NCBI GenBank assembly: GCA_914767885.1
Contig: CAJZBQ010000058.1
Location: 434,001 to 498,000 of the forward strand
Reading direction: 5' to 3'
Length of the DNA stretch: 64,000 bases
From: Blepharisma stoltei
Lineage: Eukaryota > Ciliophora > Heterotrichea > Heterotrichida > Blepharismidae
Part shown: positions 10,833 to 23,016 of the stretch, in pieces
How positions within the stretch are numbered: the first letter of the stretch is position 1
Layout of the letters: each line of letters starts with the position of its first letter
Position numbers and translations under genes: made by a program
The notes under the pieces: model-generated
Databases searched by the model: none
Seen by the model: the letters and a program-made list of their open reading frames with translations, nothing else
What the model was told of the DNA's origin: nothing

Positions 10833-12473
10833 TTATACACTTGATTGTTTGTCGCGAATAAATCGACCAATTTTCCTCGCTTGAAGATCACATTTTTATT
10901 AACTCCCACTTTGGCTAGTGATCAATTTTTTTTACTTACTTTTGAAGGGATAATTTTTCTAAAAAATCATATACCTAATTAAAGAGATAGTAAGCATTCC
11001 TACTAATTTCCGTATCCTATATTTATATTGTAAATAAAAAAAAGGCTATCAGTAGGAATATTTTTATTAATTGTAAATAGACATATATAAAAATATTTTT
11101 TTTCAAATTTTAAAAAGTACAAATTTGTAAATGTATGAAGGGAAATATAATTTAATTCTTATAGCTAATGCATCATGCTGATCACCATCATTGAAAATTT
11201 AACTGCAATAATTGACTTGAATCTCTTATGCATCTTAGACTAGAGCCATCATTATTTAGATAAATATTCAGAGTTGAATATTTCTTAAGTTATTTTTATT
11301 CTAATTTTATATTATTTACAATTATATGATTCTTCTATTGCTCTCTATGAAAACTAGCGATTCTGCGTAAAAACGGCTTAAGCCTAATTTTGGGGATCAA
11401 AAGTGGATGTCAAAATAGAAAACAAATTTTTGGAAGTTCCTTAAATACCCATTTTTTAATTTCACTATAGCCAATTAATATGAGGCTTTAAGAGCATCAT
11501 GCATCAATGTCAAACCAAATGTGATATCCTAATTTAAAATTAATTTTTTATAATAAAGCCATTTCAAAAAATGGCTCGTTTTATTTGCAAACATTTTTCC
11601 ACTTATCAACTATTTTTGCATGCCATTTTTGATCCAAAATTGGACTTAAGCCATTTTTATGCAAAATCGCTACTTTTCACAGAGAGCGAGAGGAGATCAT
11701 TTTTTTGTAAATAATATAAAATTAGAATAAATAGCTTAAGAAAATTTTTATTTAACTCTGAATGCTTATCTAAATGATGATGGCTCTAGTCTAAGATCTA
11801 TAAGATATTCAGGTCAATTATAGCGGTTAAATCTTCAAGGATGATGATCAATTACGAGAATGAGCTATAAATGCATACCTGCAATTATAAGGAATAAAAG
11901 CATGCATACTGGCAACCGTTAACCTATTTTAAATATAAAATAGGATAAGACTAGTCTGTATGAATGCTTTTATTTATTGTGATTAGAGACACACTGCTTA
12001 ATACAAAAATTTAACGGCTTAACTGGAGATTTTCATCATAAGCATAATTAGTCAATATCAAATATTTTTTTTATAAATTTTTTGGCCCACAAACGAAGGT
12101 TTTTGAAAAAACAAGGGTTTATAAAAATATATTTTGCACTCTAACAAACGGAGGAGTATGTTTATTATTTTAGATAAATTAGTTGCCATTTTTCCTCATC
12201 TGAAGATTAGACTTAAAAATAATTATTTAAATAGATAATTTAGTTATTTAAATCTTTATATTTCTTATATTAAATTATTTGAAAGGAAATTAGATAGCTT
12301 ATATTAGTATATATAAAGCTGTATTGGTTTACTAATTTTTTAATTTCTGACTTTAGTTTACTTTTAACGTATGAGTACTTTGCTTTAGTTATCTTCTCTA
12401 ATTATAATATTATAACTTAAAATTAATCGATCTTACTTATCTAGATTTCATCTTATTTATTTAATAGAAAATA
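10833..12473. other. Non-coding AT-rich interval between IDO and ABCC genes
   Basis: No credible ORF on either strand with TGA as Trp. The centre is a large inverted repeat (see 11164-11865). It is flanked by small hairpins: AGCATTCCTACT..AGTAGGAATA near 10990-11065 and AAAAGCATGCATAC..GTATGAATGCTTTT near 11893-11972. Confidence 0.7.
11164..11865. repeat. Large imperfect inverted repeat (arms about 240 bp)
   Basis: Left arm about 11164-11410 pairs with right arm about 11615-11865: for example CTTAGACTAGAGCCATCATT against its mirror near 11770-11795, TTCTAATTTTATATTATTT against 11710-11730, and AAAACTAGCGATTCTG against the TTTTGCATAAAAATGG side. Many substitutions mean the arms are old. The loop is about 200 bp. 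It looks like a decayed foldback transposon or an intergenic IES. Confidence 0.7.
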
Positions 12474-15400
12474 TTATTCTATGCCCAAAATTTTATTGAT
12501 CAAAAAATTTGATTCTTGAGACCCTGTATGCATAATCATTTTTCTGAATAATGATTTTTCTTTGTTTATCAACTCATAAGGTGTTCCAACCTCTTTGCAG
12601 CTCCCTTTATTCATAACAATTATTCAATCAGAATCAACAATAGTCCTCAGCCTATGAGCAACAATTAGAAGTGTGCTGTCTCCCAACATTTTTTTAATCT
12701 GATTTTGTATGAATTTATCAGTTTCAGGGTCCACGTTCGCAGTTGCTTCATCCATCATTACAATTTTATTTTTCCTGATAAGAGCTCTCGCTAAGCATAC
12801 AAGCTGCTTTTGGCCTGATGATAAATTTCCTCCTTCACCAGTTAGGAGTGAATTGATTCCATTTGGGAGGGATCTGGCTAACTTATTAAGCTTTGTTTCC
12901 TTTAGAATTTTTAAAATTTCTTCTTCTGAGTGCTCATGGAATGGGTCAATATTATCACGAAAACTTGCCAAAAATATGGTAGGTGACTGAGGGATTACAG
13001 ACATTTGCTTTCTTAACTGATGAAGTCCTGCATTCATATAATCTTGGCCATCAATATAAATAGTTCCTGAAGAAGGATTTATGAGCCTAAAAAGAACTTG
13101 CATTATTGAAGATTTTCCAGCCCCAGTCCTGCCAATAATTCCAACTTTTTGTCCAGGCTCAATAGTGAATGAAAGATTTTTCAGTGCATAAGGATAGTTT
13201 TCCCTATATCTCATATATAATTCTTTTACTTCGATTTTTCCTTTATCTATTATGAAGGGATTTTCCGATTCAAATTTTCCTTCCTCTTGAATATCAGCAT
13301 ACTCAATTAACCTTTGTGGAGAAGTCATTAAATTTTCTACCTCAGCTACTGTTTTGGCCCAAAAAGTAATGACTGTTGCCATCACAATTGATAAAGAAAT
13401 GCTCATTGCCCCTAAACTTGAATTTATATGATCCTTATATAATACTAATATGACAACATTGAGAATGTTTATGAACAAGGCACCAAGTTCTGTATATCCT
13501 TGATATGTTTTTAACACAACGTGGTAGCTTAGTAAGGATCTTTCACTATGAATTATTGCATTCTTCATGTCATCAAGAAATTTATTTTGGAGATTTAGTG
13601 CCCGAATGGTTACCAAGCCATTGATTGTAGAATTTGCTAAAGAAAGGATTGGACTTTTAGAAATCAGCTCAATTTTTCGTAAGTCTTTTGTTATGGGTAC
13701 AACTTTTTTGGCGATGATAAAGACATATAGGTGCTTTCCCTATATAGCCCAATAAGGGCCGTGGGTTCTCCGTGGAATCCCTCTGCTGGTTGAACCAACC
13801 ACTGAATTGGTTAGACCAACAGAGGGATTCCACAAGAACCCACGGCCTTATCGGGCCATATAGAGAAAACACCTATATATAAAAAAAATAAAAATAACAG
13901 CTATATTGGGAGGAGCAACAATAGATAATACAATAATGTTTCCCAAAACTGTTGCAGACTGAATTACGGCTTCTGAAAAGTATCTAAGAAGAACTTCATC
14001 AGTCATTAAGGTATCTTTCGAAAACCGATTTATCATCCTTCCAGTAGGATTTTTATCAAAAAAGACACTTTCTGTCAGGGTCATTCCTTGTAAAGCTTTA
14101 TTATGGATTCTCTCACCAGCCATAAGCAGCCCTATGCTCATTATATAAGATCTTGCGAATGTTAAAACATAATTCACACCAACTATTATTGCAAAAATTC
14201 ATAAATAGAATGAGTCAGTTTGATCATCATCTGATGCTTTTGCCCATAATGCCAGCCACCAAATTACAGCTAGGTATGATACTTGCCCAGCAGCCACAAT
14301 TAGCATGACAATTACTATAACTATCCATGATCCGAATCCATATCATAAATATTTATAGTATATTTTCCAAGGTGTAGACCCCTCTGCACTCTCTTCTTCT
14401 TCAATTGCTATTTTATCTTTCACTTCCACTTTTGCGTTAGTTTCTTTTGCTGCATCTTTTTTATCCTCATCTTCTTCATTATCTTGCTCAAGAAGCTCCC
14501 CTACAATGTGAAAAACATCTTCTCTTGCTCTTAACTCTTCATAGTTTCCAAAAAACAACTGATTTCCACCATCCAACACCAAAATTTTGTCAGCTTGAGA
14601 GATGTAGTGAATTTGGTGCGTTGCAAGAATAACAGTTTTATCTTTTAGATACTCTTTGATGCAGGTGTTAAATAGATATGAACTTACCTCAGCATCTACT
14701 GCACTTAAAGGATCATCAAGCAAGATTATTTCTCGGTTGGTATAAATTGCTCTGGCTAGGCTTATCCTAGCTTTTTGTCCGCCACTTAGGGTAATCCCAC
14801 GATCACCTATCACAGTTTCATCCCCATGCGCAAAACTTTCTAAATCTTGTTCAAGAGAGCAGACTTTGATTATTTTATGATAGAGCTCTTCACTATATTC
14901 CAAGCCCATCAGGATATTATCTTTGATACTGCCTGATATAATTCATGGATTTTCTCCAGCATAAGTGATTTCCCCATTAATTTTCATTTTTTCACCGTAT
15001 GTTTGGATTTCTTGTAATAAGCCCATAAATAAGCTACTTTTTCCGCTTCCAACCTGCCCTACAACCATTAATAGCTCGCCTGGTTTTATTTTAAAATTAA
15101 TATTGCAAAGTGTTGGCCTAGGAGTTTCCTCCGTCAATCTTGGGTTTTCATCATCATAACTTGAAGAGACTTGGTCATATCTAGGTGATTTTGCATAGTC
15201 ATTCTGATTTCAAGAATCATTTCATGAAAAACTTAGATCTTTAGCTACTACAGAATATTCTTCATCACGTTCATAAATAATATTCAATTTTTTCTTCATT
15301 AATAATATATCTGTAATTCTTCTCATAGAAGATTTAAATAAAAATAGCATGAGAACTCCGCTTGCTCCCCAATTGGAAATTAAGCTATGAGCCATCATCA

Positions 15401-17151
15401 GCACAGTAACTCCTGCAAACACAACTCCTGGCTCTAGAGAGTGTCCCATAGAAACATAAATTAAAAATGTCACAAAAAGCACAAGGCCAGTTCCACCATT
15501 TCCCATTGATCTATTTAACGATGAATAAGTTAACCCTTTCAAACATTTACTTATTTCTTCTTTCCTTTTTTCAAAAATCAAATCTAAATAAGGACTTTCC
15601 CAACCATATAATTTTACAATCCTGATCCCTTCGATTAAGTTTGTGATCATTTTAATACGTGAATCACTGACTAAAGCAATTTTTCCTCGGTATTTGCCAT
15701 TAAGGACACTTAAAAAATATATGAACGGATAATGAAAAATAATAACAATAAGCCCAATGATACCTGCTGGCCCAATATAAAAGCCTAACTCCCCCCCATC
15801 CTTGATCGAACGATTGACTGTAAAAATTCCTAAAAATTGGGAAAATTAACCCCATCCTTGATCGAACGATTTTCATATCATGACAATTTTTATATATATA
15901 AAAAATATATTAGTTATCAAAAGCTTGGGAAGATATACATAATGAAGTTGTTTTCAGAGACTTTGAGACGACAGAAGGCTACGGAATCAACCATTCGAAG
16001 TGATTTAATCATCAAACTAGGCTTAAAAATTCAATAATCTAATAAAATAGAGATTCTTTAAAATTTTAAAAAAAAATTTTAATTCAATAAGGAACAAATT
16101 AAAATTTATACAGTTTAAAGGGGTAACTAATAAATCAAAATATTAAAAATTGGTATTTTTATGAAATTAATTCAATTTTTTGCTGTAAGAATAATTATTA
16201 AATACTCTTAACCCTCTTATTTAAAAGTAAATAAAAAACAATATAAAAATATATTTTTTTTATATATAAATTTTTTTAACCCCCATCCTTGATCGAACGA
16301 TGGCGAGCCGTTCGATCAAGGATGGGGGGGAGTAAGATTAAAAACGATCCGATAAGGAATGGTACTGCTGCAAATAAATAAACAATATAGACAATGACAT
16401 CCATAAATTCCAACTCAGAAACTATTACATTAGCCAATTTCCCTTTTATATTACCTTGGGATAGCTCCATATTTGATATCCCAAAGAGTTTATCATAGAT
16501 TAAACGAGGTACAACTGATTTCAGCCTTATTACTAGCATAGTCACTCTAAAAATGCATAAATTTCACATATAATATGATATAAGGGCAACTGCTCCATAT
16601 GCAATTGTGTAGCCGGCTCCTTCATAAGCTTCTGCATTGCTATCATTCATATATCTAGCTAAATATATGACAAGTATAGCTTGAATTAGTCCGAAACTTT
16701 GTGACAAAATACCTGGGGCAAAAATTTTAATTACTTCTCACCCTATAACTCTTAAGAGCGCCCGTTCAAAACTCGGCTTTTCCTTTTTCAGTTCTTTTTG
16801 TCAAGATTCTTCTATTAATTCAAGATCTTTATCAAACCGGAGGCGTTTTGGGATTTGAGCTAAATTTTCTGTGGTTGCCTTTTGCTTTCTTCAAAAAGAT
16901 ATAGGTGTTTTCCCTATATGGCCTGATAAGAGCCGTGGGTTCTCCGTGGAATCCCTCTGCTGGTTGAACCAACCAGTGAATTGGTCAAACCAACGCACTG
17001 AGTTGGCTTGACCAATAGAGGGATTCCACGGAGAACCCACGGCCCTTATCAGGCCATATAGGGAAAACACCTATATTAGAGGAAATCCTCAGCTCATAAC
17101 TAGATCGTTGAAAATAGTTGCCTTATCATATAAAAATTCTGGAGTTTCCAT
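12474..17151 (-). CDS. ABCC/MRP-type ABC transporter, two half-transporters in one chain
   Basis: Exons 17074-17151, 16333-16899, 13878-15785 and 12474-13727 total 3807 nt, 1268 residues. Order: short N-terminus (METPEFLY..), membrane domain 1, nucleotide-binding domain 1 with Walker [11 protein letters not shown], signature [15 protein letters not shown] and Walker [16 protein letters not shown]; an acidic linker; membrane domain 2 ([17 protein letters not shown] is typical of ABCC); nucleotide-binding domain 2 with Walker [11 protein letters not shown], signature [16 protein letters not shown] and Walker [19 protein letters not shown] codes Trp at least eight times. Members export glutathione conjugates, organic anions or drugs; the substrate cannot be told. 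ATG 17151 is the first in-frame start and gives a normal ABCC N-terminus lacking an extra TMD0. The MITE at 17184 would lie just upstream of the start. Confidence 0.92.
13728..13877. mobile_element. Near-palindromic IES (150 bp), TATAGGTG family
   Basis: Arms start TAGGTGCTTTCCCTATATAG and close with GAGAAAACACCTATA; inner halves pair around CCAACCACTGAATTGG. Removal joins FFIY to VFIIAKKV in the second membrane domain. Same family as 16900-17073. Confidence 0.88.
15789..16332 (+). mobile_element. MITE family A, copy 1, in the ABCC gene
   Basis: Flanked by TAA on both sides. Left end carries two direct copies of CATCCTTGATCGAACGA (15797 and 15854); right end is a hairpin of the same motif around GGCGAGCC at 16284-16328. 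Interior is nearly identical to the copy at 33017-33588. Removing 547 bp restores [14 protein letters not shown]. Confidence 0.92.
16900..17073. mobile_element. Near-palindromic IES (174 bp), TATAGGTG family
   Basis: TATAGGTGTTTTCCCTATAT at the left and its exact mirror at the right; the shared inner block CCGTGGGTTCTCCGTGGAAT also occurs in the element at 13728. Removal joins GFPLI to SFWRKQK in frame. Confidence 0.9.
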
Positions 17152-17183
17152 TGATGCTAGATGCGTATAAAACTTATACTTAA

Positions 17184-17567
17184 CTCCCCCCCCCCTCCGT
17201 GAGTGAACAAAAAAAATTTTGTTCACTCACGGAGGGGGGTTATTTTTTTTTTTTTAAAAAAATTTATATATAAAATTTTCTAAAACATATTTTTTTTCGA
17301 AATTTAAAAAAATCCTAATTCGCAAAAATTGGAAAGCAAATATTAATGTAATTTATAAAATTTATCTTTTAAAAAGCAATTCGTTTAAAATTAAACAGAA
17401 TTAGCTCTAGATTTCATTATAATAATTATCATTTATATATCAATTTTTTTTCCATAAAAAACTTTTTCTATTAAAAAAATTTTTGTTCACTCACGGAGGG
17501 TGGGTTTTTTGGGGCAAAAAATAGCGATTTTTCTAATGGTTTTGTTCACTCACGGAGGGGGGGGGAG
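17184..17567 (+). mobile_element. MITE family B, intergenic copy
   Basis: TAA duplication at 17181-17183 and 17568-17570. Left end is a hairpin of CTCCGTGAGTGAAC; right end has two direct copies of GTTCACTCACGGAGG (17484 and 17545). Interior closely matches the other B copies at 22219, 29163 and 46524. Confidence 0.92.
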
Positions 17568-18315
17568 TAAGAAAATTATTAATCAAAGAAAATTGGGAAT
17601 TTCTGCTCAGATGTGAAATCCTATAGGTAAAAATTAGCCATTCAGTTAAGACTATGATATTCCTAATATTTATTTAAGCTTATTAAGTATAAGGCAGATC
17701 TGCAATAATTATTACTTATAGTATGGTGCCATTACAGGCAGGTATTAAAATCTTATGGAGTATTTCTTTTTAATTTCAAGTTAAATTAATATTGTTTTAG
17801 GATAAATTTAAACTGCTTGCTCTGTCTTCATGATCGAACAAGCCTTTTTGCTTGTTTAAGAAGGAGAGTGTTCAATAGCTATGGATAAATAAATGTATAG
17901 GATGAATTTAAGCAGTAATTAAAAATTATCAGTGCATACCTTTAATTCCACTTAACCTTAGACAAATTTTCAATCGTTATTTGGAAGTTTTGTAAAACAG
18001 TTTATTGGCCCTAATATTTATATTTAAATTTAATAGATTGATGATAATGCTATGTCCATAATAAATTCAAGCTGCTTTTCTTTATAGTTTAACAAGGGAA
18101 AATCTATTTAAAATTTTTTATCGAGCTGCAATTTTAACGTGAATTTAAAGTTTATACTATAAAATATATAGGATAAATTGAAGCATCCAAATCATAGGCT
18201 AATATAACGACTTCAAGCCAGAAGCCTGCTATTAAAGTAGCAATTTAAGTGTTTATCTTAATAAATTTTAAATTGAAAGATTCAATAATTAAGCAAAAAT
18301 GCATCTTGAATCTCA

Positions 18316-19037
18316 CTCCCCCCCCTTTTAAATTGGAACAAAAAATTTTGTTCCAATTTAAAGGGGGTTAAGAAAAATTTTTTTAAAAAAAAATTTCAAA
18401 AATTTATCGAATTAGATTAATAAATTCGTTTAATAAAATGCTGTTACTCTTTATCCTTTAAAACAAAGCAAGATATAACTAGATTTTCATTATTAGTTAA
18501 TCGCCACTATTAATTATATCAAACTATTTACACAAAAATTATTATTTTTATTGATATAAAAAAAAAATTTTAGAAAATTTATTGATCAAAGTGCTAATTT
18601 TGTTTAAATAAGATTTATTTATACTCTATTCTTTTAAATAAGGCAAGAAATAAGTAAATTTTCAATTTTTGTAAAGAATTCGCATTGAATTTATATCAAA
18701 ACTATTTAAATAAAAAATATCATTTTTTGAAAAAATTTTTAAAAACAAAAATTAATTTTTTTTAAAAAATTTAGCAATTAAGGATAATAAATTTATTTAA
18801 TAAGATGCTCTTTATACTCTCTTCTTTAAAAAAGAGCAAGATATAACTAAATTTTTAATTTTTCGTTAAGAAGAAACATTTAAATTATATCAAAACTTTT
18901 CACATAAAAATTATGATTTTTATATATAAAAATTTTTTATTATAAAATTAAATTTTGTTCCAATTTTAAAGGGGGGTTAATTTACCAAAAAAGTGGAGAT
19001 TTTACCTATATTTTGTTCCAATTTAAAGGGGGGGGAG
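18316..19037 (+). mobile_element. MITE family C, intergenic copy (722 bp)
   Basis: Flanked by TCA on both sides. Left hairpin of TTTAAATTGGAACAAAA; right end with two direct copies of TTTTGTTCCAATTTAAAGG (18953 and 19011). The interior holds internal near-repeats with TTTTTAAAG..GCAAGATATAACTA blocks. Same family as 27795-28581. Confidence 0.9.
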
Positions 19038-19219
19038 TCAGTATTTTCCAAAAGATTTCATAAATATATAAATCTTAATTTTGCCACTCATCAAAAATTT
19101 TCATAAATAATTTATTAATTATATTTATAAATGCAAAATAGACATATTAGCATTAAATAAAAGTCAAGAAAGGCTATAAAAAACCCCAACTTTTTCATAT
19201 TATATATATTTTAATTATT

Positions 19220-20353
19220 CTATGAAAAAGTTTTACCTTGGAACGAGAGACTTAGTGAAGAATTTGTTTTTTCGTGTTCTGATGTTCGCAGAATCCTCAC
19301 GCTAGAATTTTCTTTTGCTTCTCTCTCCACGATACTTTGAGGAATCAGGGTATAGACTTCCACTTGTTCTTCATAGCCAACTATTTCTGGCTCTTTACAA
19401 TCTTCAATTAGACTGGATGATGGAATTATTTTGTCCACATCCCCTTGCTTATAGTTTGAAAAGAGTTTAATTTCATGCGACTCGTTATATAGCTCAGAGC
19501 TAGTTAATTGGCTAGTTGCTAATGGATTTGAACTACTATGGGTGGGGGTAGAATTTTCTTCTGAGTTTTCTTTGTTTTTGTTTTCAGTACTCTGACTATT
19601 TCATTGATTTAATGATTTAACGTCCGGACTCCCAGGAGTGCTTTCCCCATCTCTATAGCTTGTGTTTCTGCTATTCGAATTAGAATCAATGCCATTTTTA
19701 GATATTATTTTTTCCTTGTCTTCTCTCTCATGAATATATTTATTATGCTCTTCAAAGTTGAGATCAATAGCCGATTTTCGATTTGTAGTTGGAGGAGAAG
19801 CATCTCCTGTAACTACTTCATATAATAACTCACCCGTTTCGTTTTTCTTAAAAGCTTTTTGAAGGACTTTCAAGATTATAAAAGATAAAATTTCTATTGC
19901 AGCCCTAAAGACAATAAAGCAATAGGTGGAGAAAAATGCAATAGAGAGCCCTGAATCTTTGCTGTTGTTAATTTTATCATCAAGATGAAGACAAAAAATA
20001 AAGCCGATTATAATCAATGAGGAGTATCCGATAAGAAGCAGCCATCCTATAATTTGGGATAAAAGTTTTGATCGGCAAACTATTCTGTGCTTTTTAAATA
20101 TACTTTGTATTAACATCATAGAGAAATCTATTAAGAGGACTATCCCAGATACAAATAAATATTCTGGAATGTAGCTATTTTTGATAAGATTGCTATTGTG
20201 AATTATAGTGTAAATTGCAGTAGCAAGGCAAGTAGTAGCTAAAAGTAGTGTAAATATTGGAAATATAAAAGATCCGTAGTAATTCATCGGCTCAGGATTT
20301 GAGGATAAGCCTGCATCTGGATTATTTTGAGAAAGGGAAGAATTACTTTCCAT
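19220..20353 (-). CDS. Four-helix membrane protein of unknown function
   Basis: 377 residues from ATG 20353 to TAG 19220-19222, with one TGA read as Trp (LNQWNSQST). Four hydrophobic stretches fall at about residues 27-50, 63-85, 97-121 and 138-162; the rest, about 200 residues, is a polar Ser/Asn/Glu-rich tail without recognisable domain, probably cytosolic. The helices contain polar and aromatic residues, as in small multi-pass families, but I recognise no signature. No introns or IESs are seen. Neighbours are phenylalanine hydroxylase (325 bp away, same strand) and an intergenic MITE. Function unknown. Confidence 0.75.
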
Positions 20354-20678
20354 TAATTATTTGAAACTAGGAGAAGGCATATTGAATAAGCAACTCTTAT
20401 TTAATATCAAAATAAAGATTTAGCTTAAATCTATGAAGATTAAAACAGATGTTTTATATCATAAATGATCATGAAATAATATATATTTAATAATTTAGCT
20501 GCTAACTTATGTGCAAAATATGTGTCTCTAGCATGATAGATAATAATTATAATTACGAGTATAAATATAAATATAAATAGGACGAAATAGATGAAAAAAT
20601 TGAAGATGAAGATATTATGTGTTTCTTAAATAAACTTATTCTTTTTCTAAAGGTTAAAATTTTCAAAGAAATATTATT
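20354..20678. other. Intergenic spacer
   Basis: AT-rich, no open frame of note on either strand and no recognisable repeat. Confidence 0.6.
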
Positions 20679-21721
20679 TTATATTAAGCTAAAGGCCTTC
20701 AAAGCTGATTTTTTCATCTCGGTGAAGTTTTTAGTCTTGAAATAAGCAGGCTGATATGAAGAAAGGGTAAAATCCATACTGAGGATTTTTTTAGTGTCCC
20801 AACCAATAAACTCACATTTATCTTTTTTTACATGAAAAATTTCTTTGCAAGACCCAAGGATACCTGCACCCAAAATTTTATCGCCTACGATTCCAAATTC
20901 TATTGAGTAAAAATAAATTTTTGCTATGTATCTTTAATTCAATTATTACTGCATATTTAATAAACTAAAACAGCTTTTCAAGCTTACTTTGCCTGAGTTA
21001 TTAAATTATTAGTGCAGACTTATCAAAATTAGAATAGTTTCGCAATGTCCTCTTCGCTTGCTCCCAGAGATTTCTTCCCAATTTCTTGAGAAAATTCAGC
21101 AATTTCTTCGTTTCCGAAGAGAGGGACATGCCCCATGAGCTCATGCACAACGTCAGGCTCAGGCGAGTAAAAAGGAACCGAAATGTGGCGAATATATCTC
21201 GTTGAGAAAAACACTCTATAAGCTAGCCCGTATAAAAAGGACCTAGCATTGATCATTCCTCCAACCGGAATAAGTTTGAAGCCAGTTTTTGTCCCTAATC
21301 AGTTGTTTATTTTTGAAAACTGTGGTATCTTTTCTCCTGTATAAATTCCCAAATTTTCTAACTCTTGGAGGTTTAACTTATGCTCATCACAAGCATAAAG
21401 ATAATGAAGCTCTCTAAGCCTTGCGTAAAGGAGGCTTCAGGTTTTATTTGCTTGATCTGGATAGAAAACATCAGGAACTTCTGAATTAACTGAGGAGCTG
21501 CAATTTCTTACAACGCGAAGCCAATTCATATAGTCAATGTCGTCTAAGCCTGGATAAGAAATTCCAAGCTTTTCAAAAAAATTTTCGTAAGATTTATCTA
21601 TAGTATCAAGATCAGATCGGGATCTTGGGTACCAGAAACTTTGGTGGAACGTTGCGAAAAATTGCTTTGTTGATCTGAAACTTAAGCTTCAAATCACCAT
21701 AAATATTTTTTTCTCAAACAT
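20679..21721 (-). CDS. PAH: Phenylalanine 4-hydroxylase, catalytic domain only
   Basis: Two exons (21037-21721 and 20679-20926) around a 110-bp IES; 310 residues. Catalytic core of the biopterin-dependent aromatic amino acid hydroxylases: [57 protein letters not shown] (two His iron ligands), [12 protein letters not shown] and YFYSIEFG (Glu iron ligand). TGA supplies Trp at conserved positions. It converts phenylalanine to tyrosine with tetrahydrobiopterin and oxygen. The N-terminus ([11 protein letters not shown]..) is too short for the ACT regulatory domain of animal enzymes, and the C-terminal tetramerisation helix also looks short. Tryptophan or tyrosine hydroxylase activity cannot be excluded, but the PAH-type motifs fit best. 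Confidence 0.88.
20927..21036. mobile_element. IES of 110 bp in PAH, no TIR visible
   Basis: TA-bounded (20925-20926 and 21035-21036). Contains many stops in the PAH frame. Removal joins DIAKL to [11 protein letters not shown], exactly as the family demands. Confidence 0.85.
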
Positions 21722-21738
21722 TAATACGTAATCAAAAT

Positions 21739-22846
21739 TTATATATTAATCTTAGGCGATAAATGTGTTTCCATATATGAACTCTCTGATGAGGAACTAA
21801 AACTATCATCAAATGACTGGAGCTCATTTTGTGCCTCAATTTTCTTTGGGAATAAATTTATTTCAATTTTTGCGACACTTTGGTTTCTTTTCTTTTGCGG
21901 GAGAATTGATATTACTCTATTTTTCGGTTTTGTTAGATCAAGTCTTTTTACACTCATCGAGCCTTCATTCCTTGAAGAATGAGGCATTTTTGTGTTTGAA
22001 ATCATTCTCATAAATGGTCGAGATTTCGGAAACTCAACAGGATTCGATAGAAAAGTCCTTGGAGTTGGGTTTCTATTGGATATAATTAGCTTAGGAGACT
22101 TTCTTTTCGGACGTTTTTTGTAAATATAAGATCTCACCTCATTTTCTTGGTAGATTTCAGGGAACCTACTCGAAAATTTCGTTTCCGAGTTACAACGTTT
22201 ATTAATCGGTTTTTTTTACTCCCCCCCCCCCCTCCGTGAGCGAACAAAAAAAATTTTGTTCGCTCACGGAGGGGGGTTAATTTTTTTTTTTAAAAAAAAT
22301 TTATATATAAATTTTATAAAAAATATTTTTTTTCGAAATTTAAAAAAATCCTAATTTGCAAAAATTGGGAAAGCAAATATTAATTTAATTTGCAAAATTT
22401 ATGTTTTAAAACGCAATTTGTTTAAAATTAAACAGAATTAGCTCTAGATTTCATTATACTAATTATCACTTATATATCAAAATTTTTTTCCATTAAAATT
22501 TTTTCTATTAAAAAAATTTTTGTTCACTCACGGAGGGGGGTTTTTGGTCAAAAAATGGCGATTTTTCTAATGGTTTTGTTCGCTCACGGAGGGGGGGGGG
22601 GGGAGTTAGGTCTTTTTTTTGCGATGATTTTTCAATGAAACTTTTTTCAATCAAATTTTTAAGCTCATCTAATACTTCTGACTCAGCTTGCCTATGTGAC
22701 GGTTTATGCTTATTTCTATATGAATTAGACTCAGCTTTATTTTCTTGCTTCCTTTCATTTGACAGATCTCTGAAAAAAGGTGTGTTCCATAGTTTTCCTC
22801 TTGGTTTTAAAAAATCTAAATAGTTAGGTTTCTTTCAATATTCCAT
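21739..22846 (-). CDS. Basic low-complexity protein split by a family B MITE; frame join unresolved
   Basis: The 5' part (22606-22846) reads MEYWKKPNYLDFL.. with TGA as Trp, about 77 residues, Lys/Glu-rich. The 3' part (21739-about 22205) reads ..PINKRCNSETKFSS.. to SPKINI and a TAA-type stop, about 155 residues, basic with a Ser-rich tail. Both look coding. Precise removal of the MITE (22219-22605 plus one TTA) does not put them in the same frame: the 5' frame would end a few codons after the junction. A miscounted A-run beside the element, or two separate genes, would explain it. No known domain is recognised. Confidence 0.5.
22219..22605 (+). mobile_element. MITE family B copy
   Basis: TTA duplication at 22216-22218 and 22606-22608. 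Hairpin end CTCCGTGAGCGAAC at left, two direct copies of TTTTTGTTCACTCACGG / GGTTTTGTTCGCTCACGG at right. Interior almost identical to the copy at 46524-46906. Confidence 0.93.
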
Positions 22847-23016
22847 TTACTCATTTTCTAAGTGGAAATAATGCTAAGAAAGCATTTTTGTCTATATCTA
22901 GCTTTTAAAAATATTTATACAGATAGTTAAACAGCAATTATTAAACTTTTAAAAATTATAATTATAATGAATGATTATTAATTTAAATAAATATTTAAAC
23001 AATATTAATATACGAA

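Larger units (their letters stand above)
17152..19219. other. Non-coding interval with a family B and a family C MITE
   Basis: Upstream of the ABCC start and beyond the 3' end of the next minus-strand gene. Apart from the MITEs at 17184-17567 and 18316-19037, bases 17571-18312 are AT-rich with no credible ORF and no structure I could name. Confidence 0.7.

Noticed and set aside
18316..19037. Regularly spaced repeats inside family C MITEs as a CRISPR-like array.
   Set aside because: Repeats are AT-rich, imperfect and unequal in spacing, and the host is a eukaryote; they are internal sub-repeats of the MITE.
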